Positions 12,931 through 25,530 of a stretch of 64,000 nucleotides of DNA are shown here, piece after piece. Location of the stretch: assembly GCA_030549335.1 (NCBI GenBank), contig CM060194.1:62090547-62154546 (forward strand), in the 5' to 3' direction. Every line of letters begins with the position of its first letter. The first letter of the stretch is position 1. A model generated the notes under the pieces. It was not told the DNA's origin. It searched no databases and saw only the letters and a program-made list of their open reading frames with translations. The translations under genes were made by a program, and so were the position numbers. The DNA comes from Pontederia crassipes (Eukaryota; Streptophyta; Magnoliopsida; Commelinales; Pontederiaceae).

Positions 12931-14757
12931 TTTTTTATGTTATAAAAATTCTTTGTGACGGTTTTGACTGCCCAAAGTTTTGGTGGTCGCGCGACGATGG
13001 TCAAAATTTTCGGCAGTTGCTATCACCGAAATTTACGGTAGTCGTCACGACTGTCGAAAGTTTCGGCGGTCGCGACCGCCGAAGTTTCTCGTCGACTGTC
13101 AGAAATATGACTTCCATCGAAATTTTTGACATTTTTTTTCAACCGTCGAAAATTGATCTGCGACGACCATTTTTCGGACAAATCGATTTCGTCGAAAAAC
13201 CCATCAGAAATGACATTTTCGATGATTTTCGGAAGAATTACAGACGGTTTTGACCGTCTGTAATACTCACATTTCTTGTAGTGTAACACATTCATCTTGA
13301 TGAAGAACATGCACCATTCAATTATTGAAAAATTATTGATTAAAAGAAAAGAATCCTCATGAAACATAAAGAAGATAGACGAAATGTTTAAACAATAAAG
13401 TTGGAGAACCCAAATACAATGAGATATAAAGTTAAAAGATAATTGTCACATTTTACTCGAAAGTGGATGACTAATTCCCATGTAATTGGTGTATAGTTAG
13501 CTAGGAGATAATTGCCACATTTTACCTACCTATCATGCAAACTAGACCAATAAATCAAAGAACAAAACTAATCTCCCATTTAATTACTATGTCCAAGTGA
13601 GAAATTCAACTTCAAAACTTAAATATGAACTAATTTTCGATGCTATTATCTATGCAAGCAAGGATATTTCCTTGCTTTGTATCTCATATAAATCAAATCG
13701 TTGGAGAGATAATAAACTATATGAATATAGGAAACAATGAACATATCATCATGTACTTTTTAATGTGTAACTCCATATAAAGACTAGATTCAACAATAGA
13801 AGATATAACCGGTATATAACTATCGATCATAAATTTTCCCTTGGTATAATATAGATTTGAATATATAAGATTACATGAATTGTATCATCAATTCATTCTA
13901 CAAAATGGCATCATAGTTGGACATTAGAAGACAAATCATCCTACAAAATGGATGAATGATAAAAAGAAGTAGAGTGGTATGAAGATGAGTGATCAAAGAA
14001 AGACAAAAGTTGGTCGAAGCTTTTGCCTTTCATTCTCCATGCTCACTCACCCTACTTGTCACACCCCTCCCTCCCCCCCCCCCCCCCCCCAACCCAACCC
14101 CCCCTCAAACATCTTTCACCTTTGGTTGAACTAGCCGTAAATGAACAAAAAGCCTTTTCATTTTTTTAGGAAAGGATTCAAGTTCTCAATAAACTTTCTA
14201 ATTAGTATCCAAAGTTGGGTAAAACCATCACATCATTATGTATGCTATCATATCACTTCATTCTTTTTTGTTCTGATTATGATGAGTATTTGAAAGCTTT
14301 GATTCAATTTTCCCCAACTAAGGATGTTTGCTATGTCATATTCACGTTAACATATTTGACATTCTCTTTGACATATTCACTTTTCAAACGTATCATATAC
14401 ATATGCATTTTAAATAGAACTTCATATTGAGGTTTTTAATAACATGAATTAGTAACTACGTAAATATACATTTTATTTTGCTCTTACTCAAGTGTGTGAT
14501 CAGATGGAAGTGCATATGACTCTTCAAAAGTGATGTATTTAAGTAACCTAAACACCATATTACTCATCCAAAATGCTTTAGAAATATCTTCATAATTGAT
14601 AGTTTGTTAATAGAAGTCAAAGGACCATCATCACAATTGATACACACCTTATTAGCTAGTACAATTAACAAGCTATTTTATCTATTCAATTTGTGCCATT
14701 TTAATGTAAAAAGAAAAAAAATAGAGGGTAGACTTTTGGTTTGTTTGATGTTTTATC

Positions 14758-14961
<204 letters not shown>

Positions 14962-17677
14962 GCACCACCTCTTCATTGTCAATAAGTATTCTAGGTACTT
15001 CAAAATTTATTTTGTGTGGGTTACACTCTTTCTCGATGTTGATGATAAATGAAACAATAAAGCATAATAACAATAGGCAAGAAATAATAATAAACTCTTG
15101 ATGATTAGGAGGCCAATCTAATACGCATATTTCGTCAAGTACATGAAAGACAGAGAACACATCATATCATTAAAAATATTTCATAATGATCAATCATAGG
15201 TTTCATCTCAACCCTAGAAAAATGGAGTTTAGCCATGCATAAAGACAAAAATCATAACGGAAATAAGTTTTGCATTGAAAGGACATACAAATAAAATTTG
15301 GAATTAGTACATAAAGTGCGAAGAAAGAAAAGAAATTCTCAATCGTCATCCTCCTCCAAAATAAGGTTTGGAACCCTCCTCCCTTTTGATCCCCCAAAAT
15401 CTCTATTTATACCATCCATAATTAGAATTAAAATAATATTAAAAAAAATTCAAAAATGAGTCTAATACGATAGAAACGGGTCCAATACAATATAAACTTG
15501 GATGTTAAGGTCAACCAGATTAGGTCTTACTGGATTTGGAATACGATATGGTCTAGAGGCCTTCAATACAACCTGACAGAGTTAAATGCGACATGTTCAT
15601 ATTGATTGAGGTGAACTCAATATGACATACAAGGTTAAAAGATAGGCTGGAAGACTTAAATATGATTTGTCCGTATTGACCAATACGAACTGCATATGAC
15701 CTGAGGATTTCAATATGACCTGGAAATAGAGCTAAAAATAAGTCAAGTCGTTCGTGAGCCACTCGTGATGACCTATTTTTGGCCTAGTTCGGCTTAGCCT
15801 ATTATTAAAATAAGACATGCTGAAAAAAAAGAGGCTTAGTCTCTTAGAAATTGGCTTAATCTTACAAGTCAAGATTATTATATTATATTATATTATATAT
15901 ATAATTTTAAAAAATACAATTTTTTTTCAATTTTTAAATCTTTAATTTTGAGTTCGATATTACTATGTGTTCATAAAAAGTAAATTAGTGATGTCTCTTT
16001 TATTTACTTCATATTTATTATTTTTTAATAAACAAGTTTTGTTATATTTAATCTAGTATACCATAAAAAATACAATTGACTTGGCAGGCTAATAAGCTAG
16101 GTCATGCATTAAAAATGAATCGAACAAGTCAGTCTAAGCTTATGTTCTTAGTTTGTTGGCTACATGATAGGTTTAAATATTTTTATTTTGCAGCAAGTTT
16201 GGCCTATTTAGATGGAAGCCTAACTTAGCAAAGCTCGTGTCCAGCCCTAGCTGAAAGTTTTTAATACTAACTGTCCGTAATGAACATAGATGCATTTATG
16301 CTAAGCTTTTGCTATATTTTTACAAATCTTGAAATATATCAAATAATAGTATAGATTTTGAAATCTTTGATGATTAAAGATGAAATAATATAAAACACAT
16401 CAATCTTGATGATAATCATATTAAAATAATTGCATATTACATGATTATCAATTATTTACAAATCATGACTACATTTAAAACCTATAAAATTTGTCATTTT
16501 GGACGCTTTTGTTCAAGTTAAATGCACTTAACAATTGATTAGGATATACCTTCATCTTGTTGAAAATGTTAGTAAGTATTAAAACTATCCTTCTAAAAAT
16601 AGAATTTCATATTATCTATGATCTTTAGTTTCTTTATGATAAATGAACTTTGTTTCATAAAATAATCATTTCTAATGTTTTCCTTTTGCTAGAAAAATTT
16701 TGCATGTGGTACAAGAGGAAAAGAAAATCAAATAATAGAATTTTGCCTTGCAATTCAATGTCAAACTTCTATTTTAGTATGATCCAAATGCCATCCTCCA
16801 AGTTCCAAATGAATAAATTTTAAGAGCGGACTTAATTCTAAGGGTGCTATTAATGTTCCACATGAATATTTGAATATAAATAGTCACTCAACTGATATCA
16901 TTGATTAAAAGGACTCCAAGATAAAGCACAACCCATTTAACCTCATGGGTCGGAAGTACAGCTATGAAGTTTTGATGGATGCTTTCTATGGTAAAAAAAT
17001 ATGTTAATGGACCATTTGTCATTATTGCAATTGGAGACAAGCACTCCACCATGTCTTATATGCAAAACTATTTGTACATGCAAAGAAATCAAAATCTTGA
17101 ACTAGTTGCATATTCCTTTGTACTAAAATCACAACAATATCTTTTGGTGCATATTCAAAAGCAAATCATGAGATCAAACTACTTTGTGCAAATAGTAAGA
17201 ATGTTATGATTCTTCGAAGGAATTTTAAGGTCATAGAAGAGGAATAGACAAAAAAAAAATACGACGAAACACCAAACTTCATACATGTAACGAGAGGGCA
17301 AATTAACAACAAAACAAATATGCTTTTGCAACATCATAAATAAAAAAAAACAATGAATTAACTTGATGTAGCCAAGAAGAACCTTAGTTTTATTTTCTCC
17401 TAATAAGGCCTCATTTGCAAGACATATAACAAAATCAAGGTTGAGCATAAGGTGATTCGGCATCCACATTGAATCACAATTTATATTATCAAGAAACAAT
17501 GTAACATGTCACCTAGAAATAATCTTTCCTAACTTTGCTACCAAAAAAAGATGAAAAATGCATCTCTCTACACTGAGTTATTAAATGCCTATACACAAAA
17601 TTATCAAGATTGAAATTCGGCATAAAATCATAAATGCATCATAAGATTTAGTACGATCAGATTGAGAATTAAGATTC

Positions 17678-17685
17678 TACATACA

Positions 17686-17768
<83 letters not shown>
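17678..17768. repeat. Compound (CATA)n and (TA)n microsatellite
   Basis: About nine CATA units are followed by TA runs broken by TGTG. It is simple sequence with no coding role. Confidence 0.9.
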
Positions 17769-17769
<1 letters not shown>

Positions 17770-19391
17770 GTGTGTGTGTGCGCATATTGAGAGATAAAAG
17801 AATTTAAGAAATTTTTCACACTCTAACTCTTAAATGGTACCTCAATAAATTATTCTTCCATTAATTTCATAATCAAATTGCATCAAAACATAATAAAAAT
17901 GGGAAAAAATACTAAACTTTATATAAAGTAATTACTAATAATATTATGAATATGTTTTTAACATTATTTAAATAATTATAAGTTAATCATACAATTAGAT
18001 CATATAGAATAAAAAAATGTAAGATTGTATCAACAAGATTAGATTCCAATTAAAAACCTTACATATAATATCATCAAGGTAAAATCAAAATTGATTAAGA
18101 TTTATTAAGATCGTAAAATAATAAGATCAAGATCTTGACGAGCTTGCTTCCCTAAACATTATGTACCATGTGATGTAAGTGATCTCTGTGCACAATAAAG
18201 AAGTTTCTTGGCTATATATGATGAACAAGTCTCACAACTAATGTGCATTTCCCACTCAAAGATGTTTCAATCTCATAATTTAAGAACCTATCCGAAAAAT
18301 CAACTCAAAACACAAAGAACGAACTCTCGATAAAATCACTAGGGCACAAAAAATTGTGAAGCTGGTCGATTGGGGAGTTAACCAAGATGCAAGAATCACC
18401 TTGTTGCCGATTTTACTGCACCAATCGATATTGTCATTCTTATTCACATCATTTTCGACATTCTCAAGGGGTAGCCACACCTCTATGAGTAGGAGGTAAC
18501 TAGGCTCTCTTCGTAAGGATTGTGATGTTCTAACAACCACTCCATGATAATTGATGATCACGTGAGAGCATGGATGATGGACAAATCATAGAGGAATGTG
18601 CGTTATGCATCCATGTCTTGTACTCCTCATTGATCTATTGGTTCTTCATTTCCAAAGTCTTACAACCATCTTATTTCTTCCATGTCACAACTCTAATGTT
18701 GACTTTGTTGGATCATAAGGCACCAAGAGAGAATGAATCGATGCATAAATTTATTTTCGCAAGTAATGCGTGAAAGCTTAAAATTGATTTTAAAAAATAA
18801 ATTAAGCAACATATTATGAGTATGTAAAAATATAATGAAGGCAAGAAAGAGGAATGGAATGTCAAAGATACAAAGTGATTTGTTGATGTGATTTAATCAC
18901 GTCTTGTCTTAGGTCCTCGTTTTGACTTTTCAATCTCAAGTTCATAAAAACTTTCACTAGAACTTTCTTTTCAAAATATGATAAAAAAATATGTTTACAT
19001 CACACCACATTCTTCTTTATTTTAAGAGGTAAGGCACACTTTTTCTACTTAGAAGCTTCTCAAAATTAGTATTTTCTCTACTAAAAAAGTAATGCACAAC
19101 CTCTTCTCACTAAGAAGCTCATAAAAAACTATTATAAGAATCAACCTCTCTTTCTTACAACATAAAACTCACTCTAAATTACAAGAAAGGAAGAGAAGAG
19201 AGATTTACACATTTTTATTCTCAGTGTTTTTATTCTAAATGGTGTTACAATATTGCATTGTTGTATTAGTGGATTGACAAATAAATGATTATACAATTAT
19301 GCCTTCAGTTGGATAGATTGAGATTTTTTATTAAGGCTACAATGTCATCTTAAATGGGCCCAAAAGGATCACACGAACACCCGTTGTTTTT

Positions 19392-19934
19392 AGGGGTGTT
19401 CACGGGTCGGGTCCAACCCGACCCGTGAACAAACCCGACCCGACCTGACCAAATTTGGTCGGGTCGGGTCGGGTCAAGAGGGCTGAGAGGGTCGAATTCG
19501 ACCCAATTCGACTCAGTTCGGGTCGGGTCTGATCGGATCAGGTTGGGTTACCCGACCACCCAATTTTCTTTTTTTTAAATTTTTTTACTATTTTTTAAAT
19601 TTTTATTTAATATAAAAATATTATTTACTATTATTTTAAAAGCATAAAATAACTTTTCTAACTATCTAATATTATTTTGATACTTAAAATATTTTATTTC
19701 AATTTTTTATAATTTTTAAATTAAATATAAGCTTAAGTTTGAATTAAAAAAATTAAAAATCTCGAGTTGATCGGGTCGGGTCGGGTCGACTCGGATTGGA
19801 AAAATCCAACCCGTACCCGACCCAACCCATGGTCAGGTCGAGTTCGGTTCGGGTCGGGAGACCCGACCATCAATCCAACCCGACCCAAATCGATCCGGGT
19901 CGGGTCGGGTCATCGGGTTCACGAGGTGAACACC
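19392..19934. mobile_element. GACCCG-rich MITE with imperfect 8-bp target duplication
   Basis: It starts AGGGGTGTTCAC and ends GTGAACACC, an inverted terminal match. The flanks are TTGTTTTT (19384-19391) and TTGTTTTG (19935-19942), an 8-bp duplication with one change, the size expected for hAT elements. Next to both ends are runs of the pentamer GGGTC/GACCC, and the middle is AT-rich. No protein is encoded. It is the clean relative of the copy nested in the CACTA element near 12218. Confidence 0.65.
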
Positions 19935-19974
19935 TTGTTTTGATCATCCATGTGGTGAAAGATTCTTTAATAAT

Positions 19975-20026
<52 letters not shown>

Positions 20027-20288
20027 AATTCTTAATTAGATATGCACTACACGTGGACACTGGGGCCAGCCAGGTACCCTGGGCACTGCCGACACGGCAC
20101 GGTTCTGGTGCCGATGACTCTGACGCAAGGCACCATAGCACCTCTCATGTTTTACCTTGTCTTCAGAGATGACGGGATCACTTCTTACATATGACGACGG
20201 TAAAGTTCATGTATCAATTATTTCTTACAGTATATTAGCAGTCCCGCACATCACAATGTTGCATATCACGATATATTGGTCAGATGTC

Positions 20289-20384
20289 ATACACAGGTGG
20301 GTCCTAGATCGTGATTGAAAAAGAAAAAACTTTCATATACACAGGTGGGTCCTAGATCGTGATTGAAAAAGAAAAAACTTTCAT
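20289..20384. repeat. Perfect 48-bp tandem duplication
   Basis: Units 20289-20336 and 20337-20384 are identical by eye (both start ATACACAGGTGGGTCC and end ACTTTCAT). Perfect identity means a young duplication. It lies downstream of the KxDL stop codon. Confidence 0.93.
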
Positions 20385-20466
20385 GGCTTCACAGTACAAA
20401 GAACTTTTGAAAGCCAAATTTCACTACAAAAACTTTGTACAAACGTATTCGAAGAACTCATTAAAA

Positions 20467-20518
20467 TTTTTCTATTCGAGTACGTTTCAACAATTTTTCT
20501 ATTCAAGTACGTTTCAAT
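20467..20518. repeat. Near-perfect 26-bp tandem duplication
   Basis: TTTTTCTATTCGAGTACG at about 20467 recurs 26 bp later with one internal change (CGAG to CAAG). It lies in the likely 3' UTR or 3' flank of the KxDL gene. Confidence 0.8.
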
Positions 20519-20732
20519 ACTACATAGTTCATAAGAGTACCCAAAAATCTTCAAGCTCAATTTGCTTGACTGTTAGGAAAAAACATCAAAGTTGTAGCTA
20601 TGAACATGAGAACAAGGTAATTTCCTTTTTTTTTCCTTTTGCTGACTGCAGTACAGCTATTCCATTCCATAGCTGAGCAATTTAAACAACTGGTGATGAG
20701 CCCAAAGGTTTCTGCTTTGTTACACCTCACTT

Positions 20733-23039
20733 TTACAGAGACCTCTCAAGGTCAGGCCTTTGATCAACTACCATCGTGCTCTGGCCATCAGGAAATGCAT
20801 CAGGATATGTTGCTTTTAGCTTTGCCTTCATGCTTCTGCAACCGGATAGTCGAAGTGTCACACATTCATACAGACAAAACAATAGATACCAAAAGTAGAG
20901 AATACAGTGACAGAAAAAAAAGTTAGCTATGAACTAATAGGTCAATGAACCAGATGTTGCATATTTTTCCTTGCAGAATTACCTCAGCTTCATGAAAATG
21001 TGGTCTAGATCAGTTTTCATGGACTTCAAAAGTCTAGTATTTCTTGCAAAGTCAACTGATACGTCTGCATAACATCTCTGTGAATACTCATTGAAGTGTG
21101 AAAGCACTGCATTACTGTCTTGCAGTCTTCCCAACCTGCAGCAGAAATTTTATAAAAAAAAAACTTCAGATTCATTCAACCAAATCTTGATCAACTTTTT
21201 CTACAGAAAGAGAGAGAACAAGAGGGACTAAGTCGAAAGAATTTCAGTACAGAACAAATTTCAAGAAAAGAGAATCATCTGAAACACTTCAACATACTCA
21301 GCAGCCATATAAAACAAATTTAACGCATGCCCTACACAATTCAACAAATCAATCATCCTTGCAAGTTTCTGTATTCTAGTAACAATCACAAACAACAGAA
21401 GAATATTAAATATAAAGGCTTTATTTGATTCTGAAACAAGAGAGCTATAAAATATCAGCATCAATAACTTAAGAACTCCAGTCCTTGTCCTGCACAGACT
21501 TGAATTCTGAAACATAGCACATTCGCCTGTACAGGACGAGACCAGAGTAACGCCAAACTGCCAGCAGGCACAATTATGATACTTGTTGGACAAGAAACGG
21601 GGAACAAGACAAATTAGATGGTTATAACTTGCAGAAACTTAGAAGTATAAAAACATAAAGTATGCTTAGATGCTCAATTAATGCTAGCTCAAGAATATCA
21701 ACATGGTGACTGTCAACCAAGCATGTAGCATGCACAATTTAATCACGAAAAAAGAAACTATGCGCAAAGCCCCCTCAAAAAGGAAAAAGAAAAAAAAATG
21801 TTAACTAGTTAGATGGGCACAATGTTACAGGCAAAAAATAGGAGAGATCCCAGGTAATTGGTGATCAAACTCTAAGTCACGGAGGACATTAGCATGATTC
21901 ATAATTTCTCACAGTGACCGACTGTAAACAATCACTTTAGAATATCACGAAAGGTAAGCCCAGTAACAGAAACAAAAGAGAAATGCTTTCACTTAAACCA
22001 AAGCATTAAAATCCGTAGTCTGTGGGATCATTTATTTAACAACAACAACTACTACAACAAAGCCTTATCCCACTAGGTGGGGTCGGCTATATGGATCATA
22101 CAACGCCATTCGTTGATCCATGTTCATAAGATTCGACAGGGTTTTACGCTGGCTGTCGGGGCCTAACACAACCCTCCTCCTTTATCCGGGCTTGGGATCA
22201 TTTACTTAAGGAGCCAACAAATGGTGCTGTTGACAACAAATAGCAATTCAATGATTATCACATAGTTTAACTGAAATGATAACGATAATCAAAACAAAGA
22301 ACTATGGCTAACTAATAGAACCTTCCATGAACATATCTATTCAAAGACTATAGGATGCCTGTGTATTTTATGGAAAAGTTAAAAAATCATACAAATCACC
22401 AGGTACTAGCCAAAAGCTCAACCCAACGAGAAGTTATCCTTCCTTTAACATCCATTTGTTCTTTGTTCCAATGTCTCGACTTTTAACCAACATTTTAATA
22501 CGACTGGAAGTTGAACATATGCTTAGCTCATTCACTCTTCACCACTCTGCCTCCCAAGATATTAGGCTGGTTTTACTCGTAGATGACTAGCAGTCTCATA
22601 CAATGAACCATACCACAAAATGAAGCTATATCTCAATTAATTCAATAATTGGATAACGCATTTCACGCACTATGTTTTGAATTTTCCCCAATGAAATAGA
22701 GCACACCAATGAATACTAATCAGTAATCACACTTGTCAAATCTATCGAAAAGGCCTCGAGACACATTCGAATTTGTCATCAAGTCAGACATAACAAGGCT
22801 TCTTTACGAAATCACACAACAAAAATGAACCGCCTAACCTTAGTTTAAGAAGAACCAATTAATTGGTAAGAAACTGGAAGATGGATTTTTTACATGAGGT
22901 GCTGAAGCTGTTTGATAGATTCGATCTCCCCGGCATCGATCAGAGTTCTAAACTGCCGTGAAACCTCGCCGGAGGCCGCTTTTATGGCCGCCACCTCCTC
23001 CTCCCCCGACTCCGCTATATCCATCCCCCTCTTCTCCAT
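20733..23039 (-). CDS. KXDL1-like: KxDL-domain protein (BORC subunit KXDL1-like), 133 aa, 3 exons
   Basis: Exons on the minus strand are 23039-22894, 21135-20983 and 20835-20733, joined by GT-AG introns with matching phases, for 133 codons plus TAA. The start ATG (23037-23039) gives MEKRGMDIAESG. The upstream in-frame extension has only a GTG start. Exon 2 reads LGRLQDSNAVLSHFNEYS and MKTDLDHIFMKLR, which contains the K-x-D-L motif; exon 3 starts SMKAKLKATYPDAF, the usual end of the domain. The small, mostly helical protein fits the KxDL family (PF10241). In animals KXDL1 is a subunit of BORC, which links lysosomes to Arl8 and kinesin; a role on plant vacuolar or endosomal membranes is inference. 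Intron 1 (22893-21136) carries a SINE. The 5' region (about 22950-23270) is GC-richer than its surroundings, as expected of a promoter. Confidence 0.92.
22040..22193 (-). mobile_element. SINE (plant Au-SINE-like) in KxDL intron 1
   Basis: On the minus strand it ends in GTGGGATAAGGCTTTGTTGT followed by GTTGTT units, the known 3' end of Au-type SINEs. It is flanked by GGGATCATTTATTTAA (22024-22039) and GGGATCATTTACTTAA (22194-22209), a 16-bp target duplication with one difference. At about 154 bp it is near full length. The family name is from memory of the conserved 3' end. It is a LINE-mobilised, non-coding element. Confidence 0.85.
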
Positions 23040-23279
23040 CCTCGCATGCTTCCAAAAAGCTCCAGCCCTAATAGAAAGATCGCACCTTTGACTCTCTCCA
23101 ATTGCCCTTCCAGACCGGACCGCCATCCATCGACATCCAACGGCTCCGATCCATATGGGAGAGCAACGTCGAGGGGTCCCGTTTCCCACCGCGTTTCACG
23201 TCAATTCTCCACTCCACTGACTAGAGGAGGAATCACCGAAGGGGAAAAAAAGAAAAAAAGAAAAAAAAACGCTGAGTGA

Positions 23280-25030
23280 ACGGTGGGAGGGAATCGCTTT
23301 TCTAAGTAGGATAATAAGATTCTACTTCGGATAGTAAGATATTACTTCTTGAATAAAAAAATATTTTTTAAAAATATAATAATAATAGTAATAATAATAA
23401 TAATTTAATATTTTACTTTTAATATCTACATTATACTTAATTTGTAACTTTCATGGGTGCATAACAATATAGAAAGCTAGAAATTAAGATAAACTAATTA
23501 TGATAATTAACAATGGTAAATTAATTTCATTTGAATTGTAAAAAAATTAAATGATTTTTTGTTTTCTAAATATCATTTTTTACATAAGTTTATTAATTAA
23601 TAATAGATCACTCATAAAAAATGAATGGAGAAATGAAGAGGGAGAGAATGGAGAGGAATTTAATCTAATGCTTTGCTAATTTTTATTTTAATATATTATT
23701 TTTTTCATTTTTAAGAAATAAATTTAAATTAATAAAATTATAATATGATAGTCTCAGAACTCCTTTGTTGCTATTTTTTTTAATTTTAATATTCTATTTT
23801 TTAGTTTTTCTTAATAAAAAATTAATTAAAAAAATAAAATCACAGGATAGATAAGATCTTACGATTCTACCGATCTTATGATCTAGCGACCGATCCTCGT
23901 ACGATCTTACATTTTTTATCCTCAAAGTGAGATCAGGATTGTTGCCCACTATTGAATTATAGGATCTTATGATCTTACGATCCTGCAAGCGACAAAAAGA
24001 AGTGAAAGAAATTGATAATTTTTTACTACGATTGGTTTCTTGTATTATTTTTCTTTGACATCTTAAAAGAAGTGAATGGATTTGGAAATTTAATATAAAA
24101 ATCCGCGTTCCACTATTGAGGATATATATATATATCTCATTTCGTATTCAAAAATGAAAATCTTATTCTATTCAAAAAAACTAATAAGAAATTTTCTATT
24201 TTTTTTCTTTCGTTTGAAAGGTGATCACTTTGGAATTCGGTCCGTCAACTTTCATTCCAAAATTGGCTAAAATAAAACTCTTCGCTCCATTAAAATTTAT
24301 CACACATCCATATATCATTAACAAAAAGTTTCAAACTTTTTCATCATATTTGTAATATGTGAAAAAAATGAATGAATGGAGGAACTTATCAAAGTACTTT
24401 TCCTCATATGGGAAATTAGTTGTTCACATTAGGTAACCCTCTCGAGTGCATGATAGTTGAAGGGATTATCAATTGTGGATTACTTTGTCATAAATTTTTG
24501 TAGTGATCAACAAAGGAATTTCGGATTTCATTATTTTCCTCAATTTACGAAATAATTTGATATTTTTATTCTCCTCGTTTGTTCATTTTACTATATATTT
24601 TGAACCACCATTTGATTATGATTTGTCTAAGAACGACAACAAGTAAGTGGTAAGACTACCCAACTCCTGATTATTAAGGCCAGTTTAAGTAGGCTAATTT
24701 GATTTTTGAGATCCAAGGCTTTGTTTGTAAATAGTCTAAGTGATGTTTGTTTCATTCTAGTGTTTTTTGTTTAACCTCTTTTTAAGGGACCTATGAATAG
24801 ATATATTAGGTTTTATTTTATCTCAAATCTCTTTAACAATTTGACTTAGCTTAAGGAGACTTTTTTTATTCTAGATTTATAAGTTGAGAAATTGATTTCT
24901 TACAAAATAAGATGATTAAAAATTAACTCGACATATTTAATTTCAATAATAGTTCAATTGGGATGATAAGGATAAAGAAAACAGTCTTTTCCCGCGTTAC
25001 ATATTTGACCGCATCATTAATAATAAAATG
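23280..25030. other. AT-rich intergenic DNA between the KxDL promoter and a GC island
   Basis: No gene is recognised. Apart from the palindromic MITE-like block at 23842-23990 there are AT-rich runs and a short TA repeat near 24124. A related phrase TAGGATAATAAGATTCTAC at 23308 may be the other end of the same element. Confidence 0.5.
23842..23990. repeat. MITE-like block of GATCTTACGATC palindromes
   Basis: Repeated near-palindromic words such as GATCTTATGATC and AGGATCTTATGATC occur within 150 bp, with GATCCT at several places in both orientations. The arrangement resembles the terminal part of a palindrome-rich MITE. No clean target duplication was found. Confidence 0.4.
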
Positions 25031-25530
25031 GTACGCTATCTCCGCTCCATGTGAGCATCGACATGATTCATACGACTGATGCCATCCCATGGCCTCCGAG
25101 AACCATCCGCATGCATCACATGGACATGGGGCACAACCAGCCGGAGCCGTCGATGCGCGAGGCCCGGCGCATCGCACGGCCGGTCCGACGGTTTCGGGCA
25201 ATATCGCGATTCAAGGAAAGAATCCCCATCCGCCCCCACCGGCCCCCACTCGTCTTGTCGTACGGGGGCGTAGGCGTGCCCTGACAAGGCGGCAGGCAGC
25301 GGACAGCGATGCTTCTGCCGCACGCGACGTGGGGGCCACGCACGCAGACGCCGTGCAACAACTAATCCAGCTCAGCTCAGCTCTAGTGCTCTGGCTGCGA
25401 TGGTCCTCTCCCTCGACCCGGTTGGCCTGACCGGAATCCGATGAACGGAACTGGAACCTACGCCGACCCGGACGCGTCGCCCGTATCGATGCGATGTGAC
25501 GTGCCGTTACAAAGCTTTAAGCCTTTTTAC
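25030..25530. other. GC/CpG-rich island downstream of the HD-ZIP III gene
   Basis: About 500 bp with many CG dinucleotides in strongly AT-rich surroundings, then a CT run at about 25595-25610. Open frames exist on both strands but show no domain. CpG-rich unmethylated stretches in plants often mark promoters or first exons. No gene body could be tied to it, so a promoter of a non-coding or unseen transcript is only a possibility. Confidence 0.4.

Larger units (their letters stand above)
11289..13283. mobile_element. Non-autonomous CACTA (En/Spm) DNA transposon
   Basis: The left end reads CACTACAAGAAA (11289-11300) and the right end TTTCTTGTAGTG (13272-13283), perfect inverted termini of the En/Spm superfamily. 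A 3-bp TAA duplication flanks it (11286-11288 and 13284-13286). The subterminal parts are full of CGACGG/CCGTCG-type motifs, including copies of ACCGTCGGTAA and three degenerate units of roughly 130-165 bp around 11381, 11513 and 11678. Such subterminal motifs bind the TNPA-type protein in known CACTA elements. No transposase frame is seen in the 1995 bp, so it would depend on a helper. It carries an inner GACCCG-rich insertion and a GC-rich tandem repeat. Confidence 0.93.
19943..20732. other. 3' flank of the KxDL gene with (AT)n run and small tandem duplications
   Basis: It contains an AT run at about 19977-20021, two small tandem duplications (20289-20384 and 20467-20518), and then the probable 3' UTR of the minus-strand KxDL gene. 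No other gene is seen. The poly-A site was not fixed. Confidence 0.5.

Noticed and set aside
12502-13004. Arg/Gly/Ser-rich frames inside the CACTA element
   Set aside because: They come from GACCCG words and the GC-rich tandem repeat. They are not transposase.
16979-17209. 76-aa plus-strand frame
   Set aside because: No motif, splice signals or conserved pattern recognised. It reads like chance AT-rich sequence.
23040-23189. N-terminal extension of the KxDL protein
   Set aside because: It begins only with GTG, and the family protein starts close to MEKRGMD. It is taken as 5' UTR.
25036-25430. Several overlapping 60-113 aa frames on both strands of the GC island
   Set aside because: High GC content removes stop codons by chance. 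No domain, start context or splicing support was seen.
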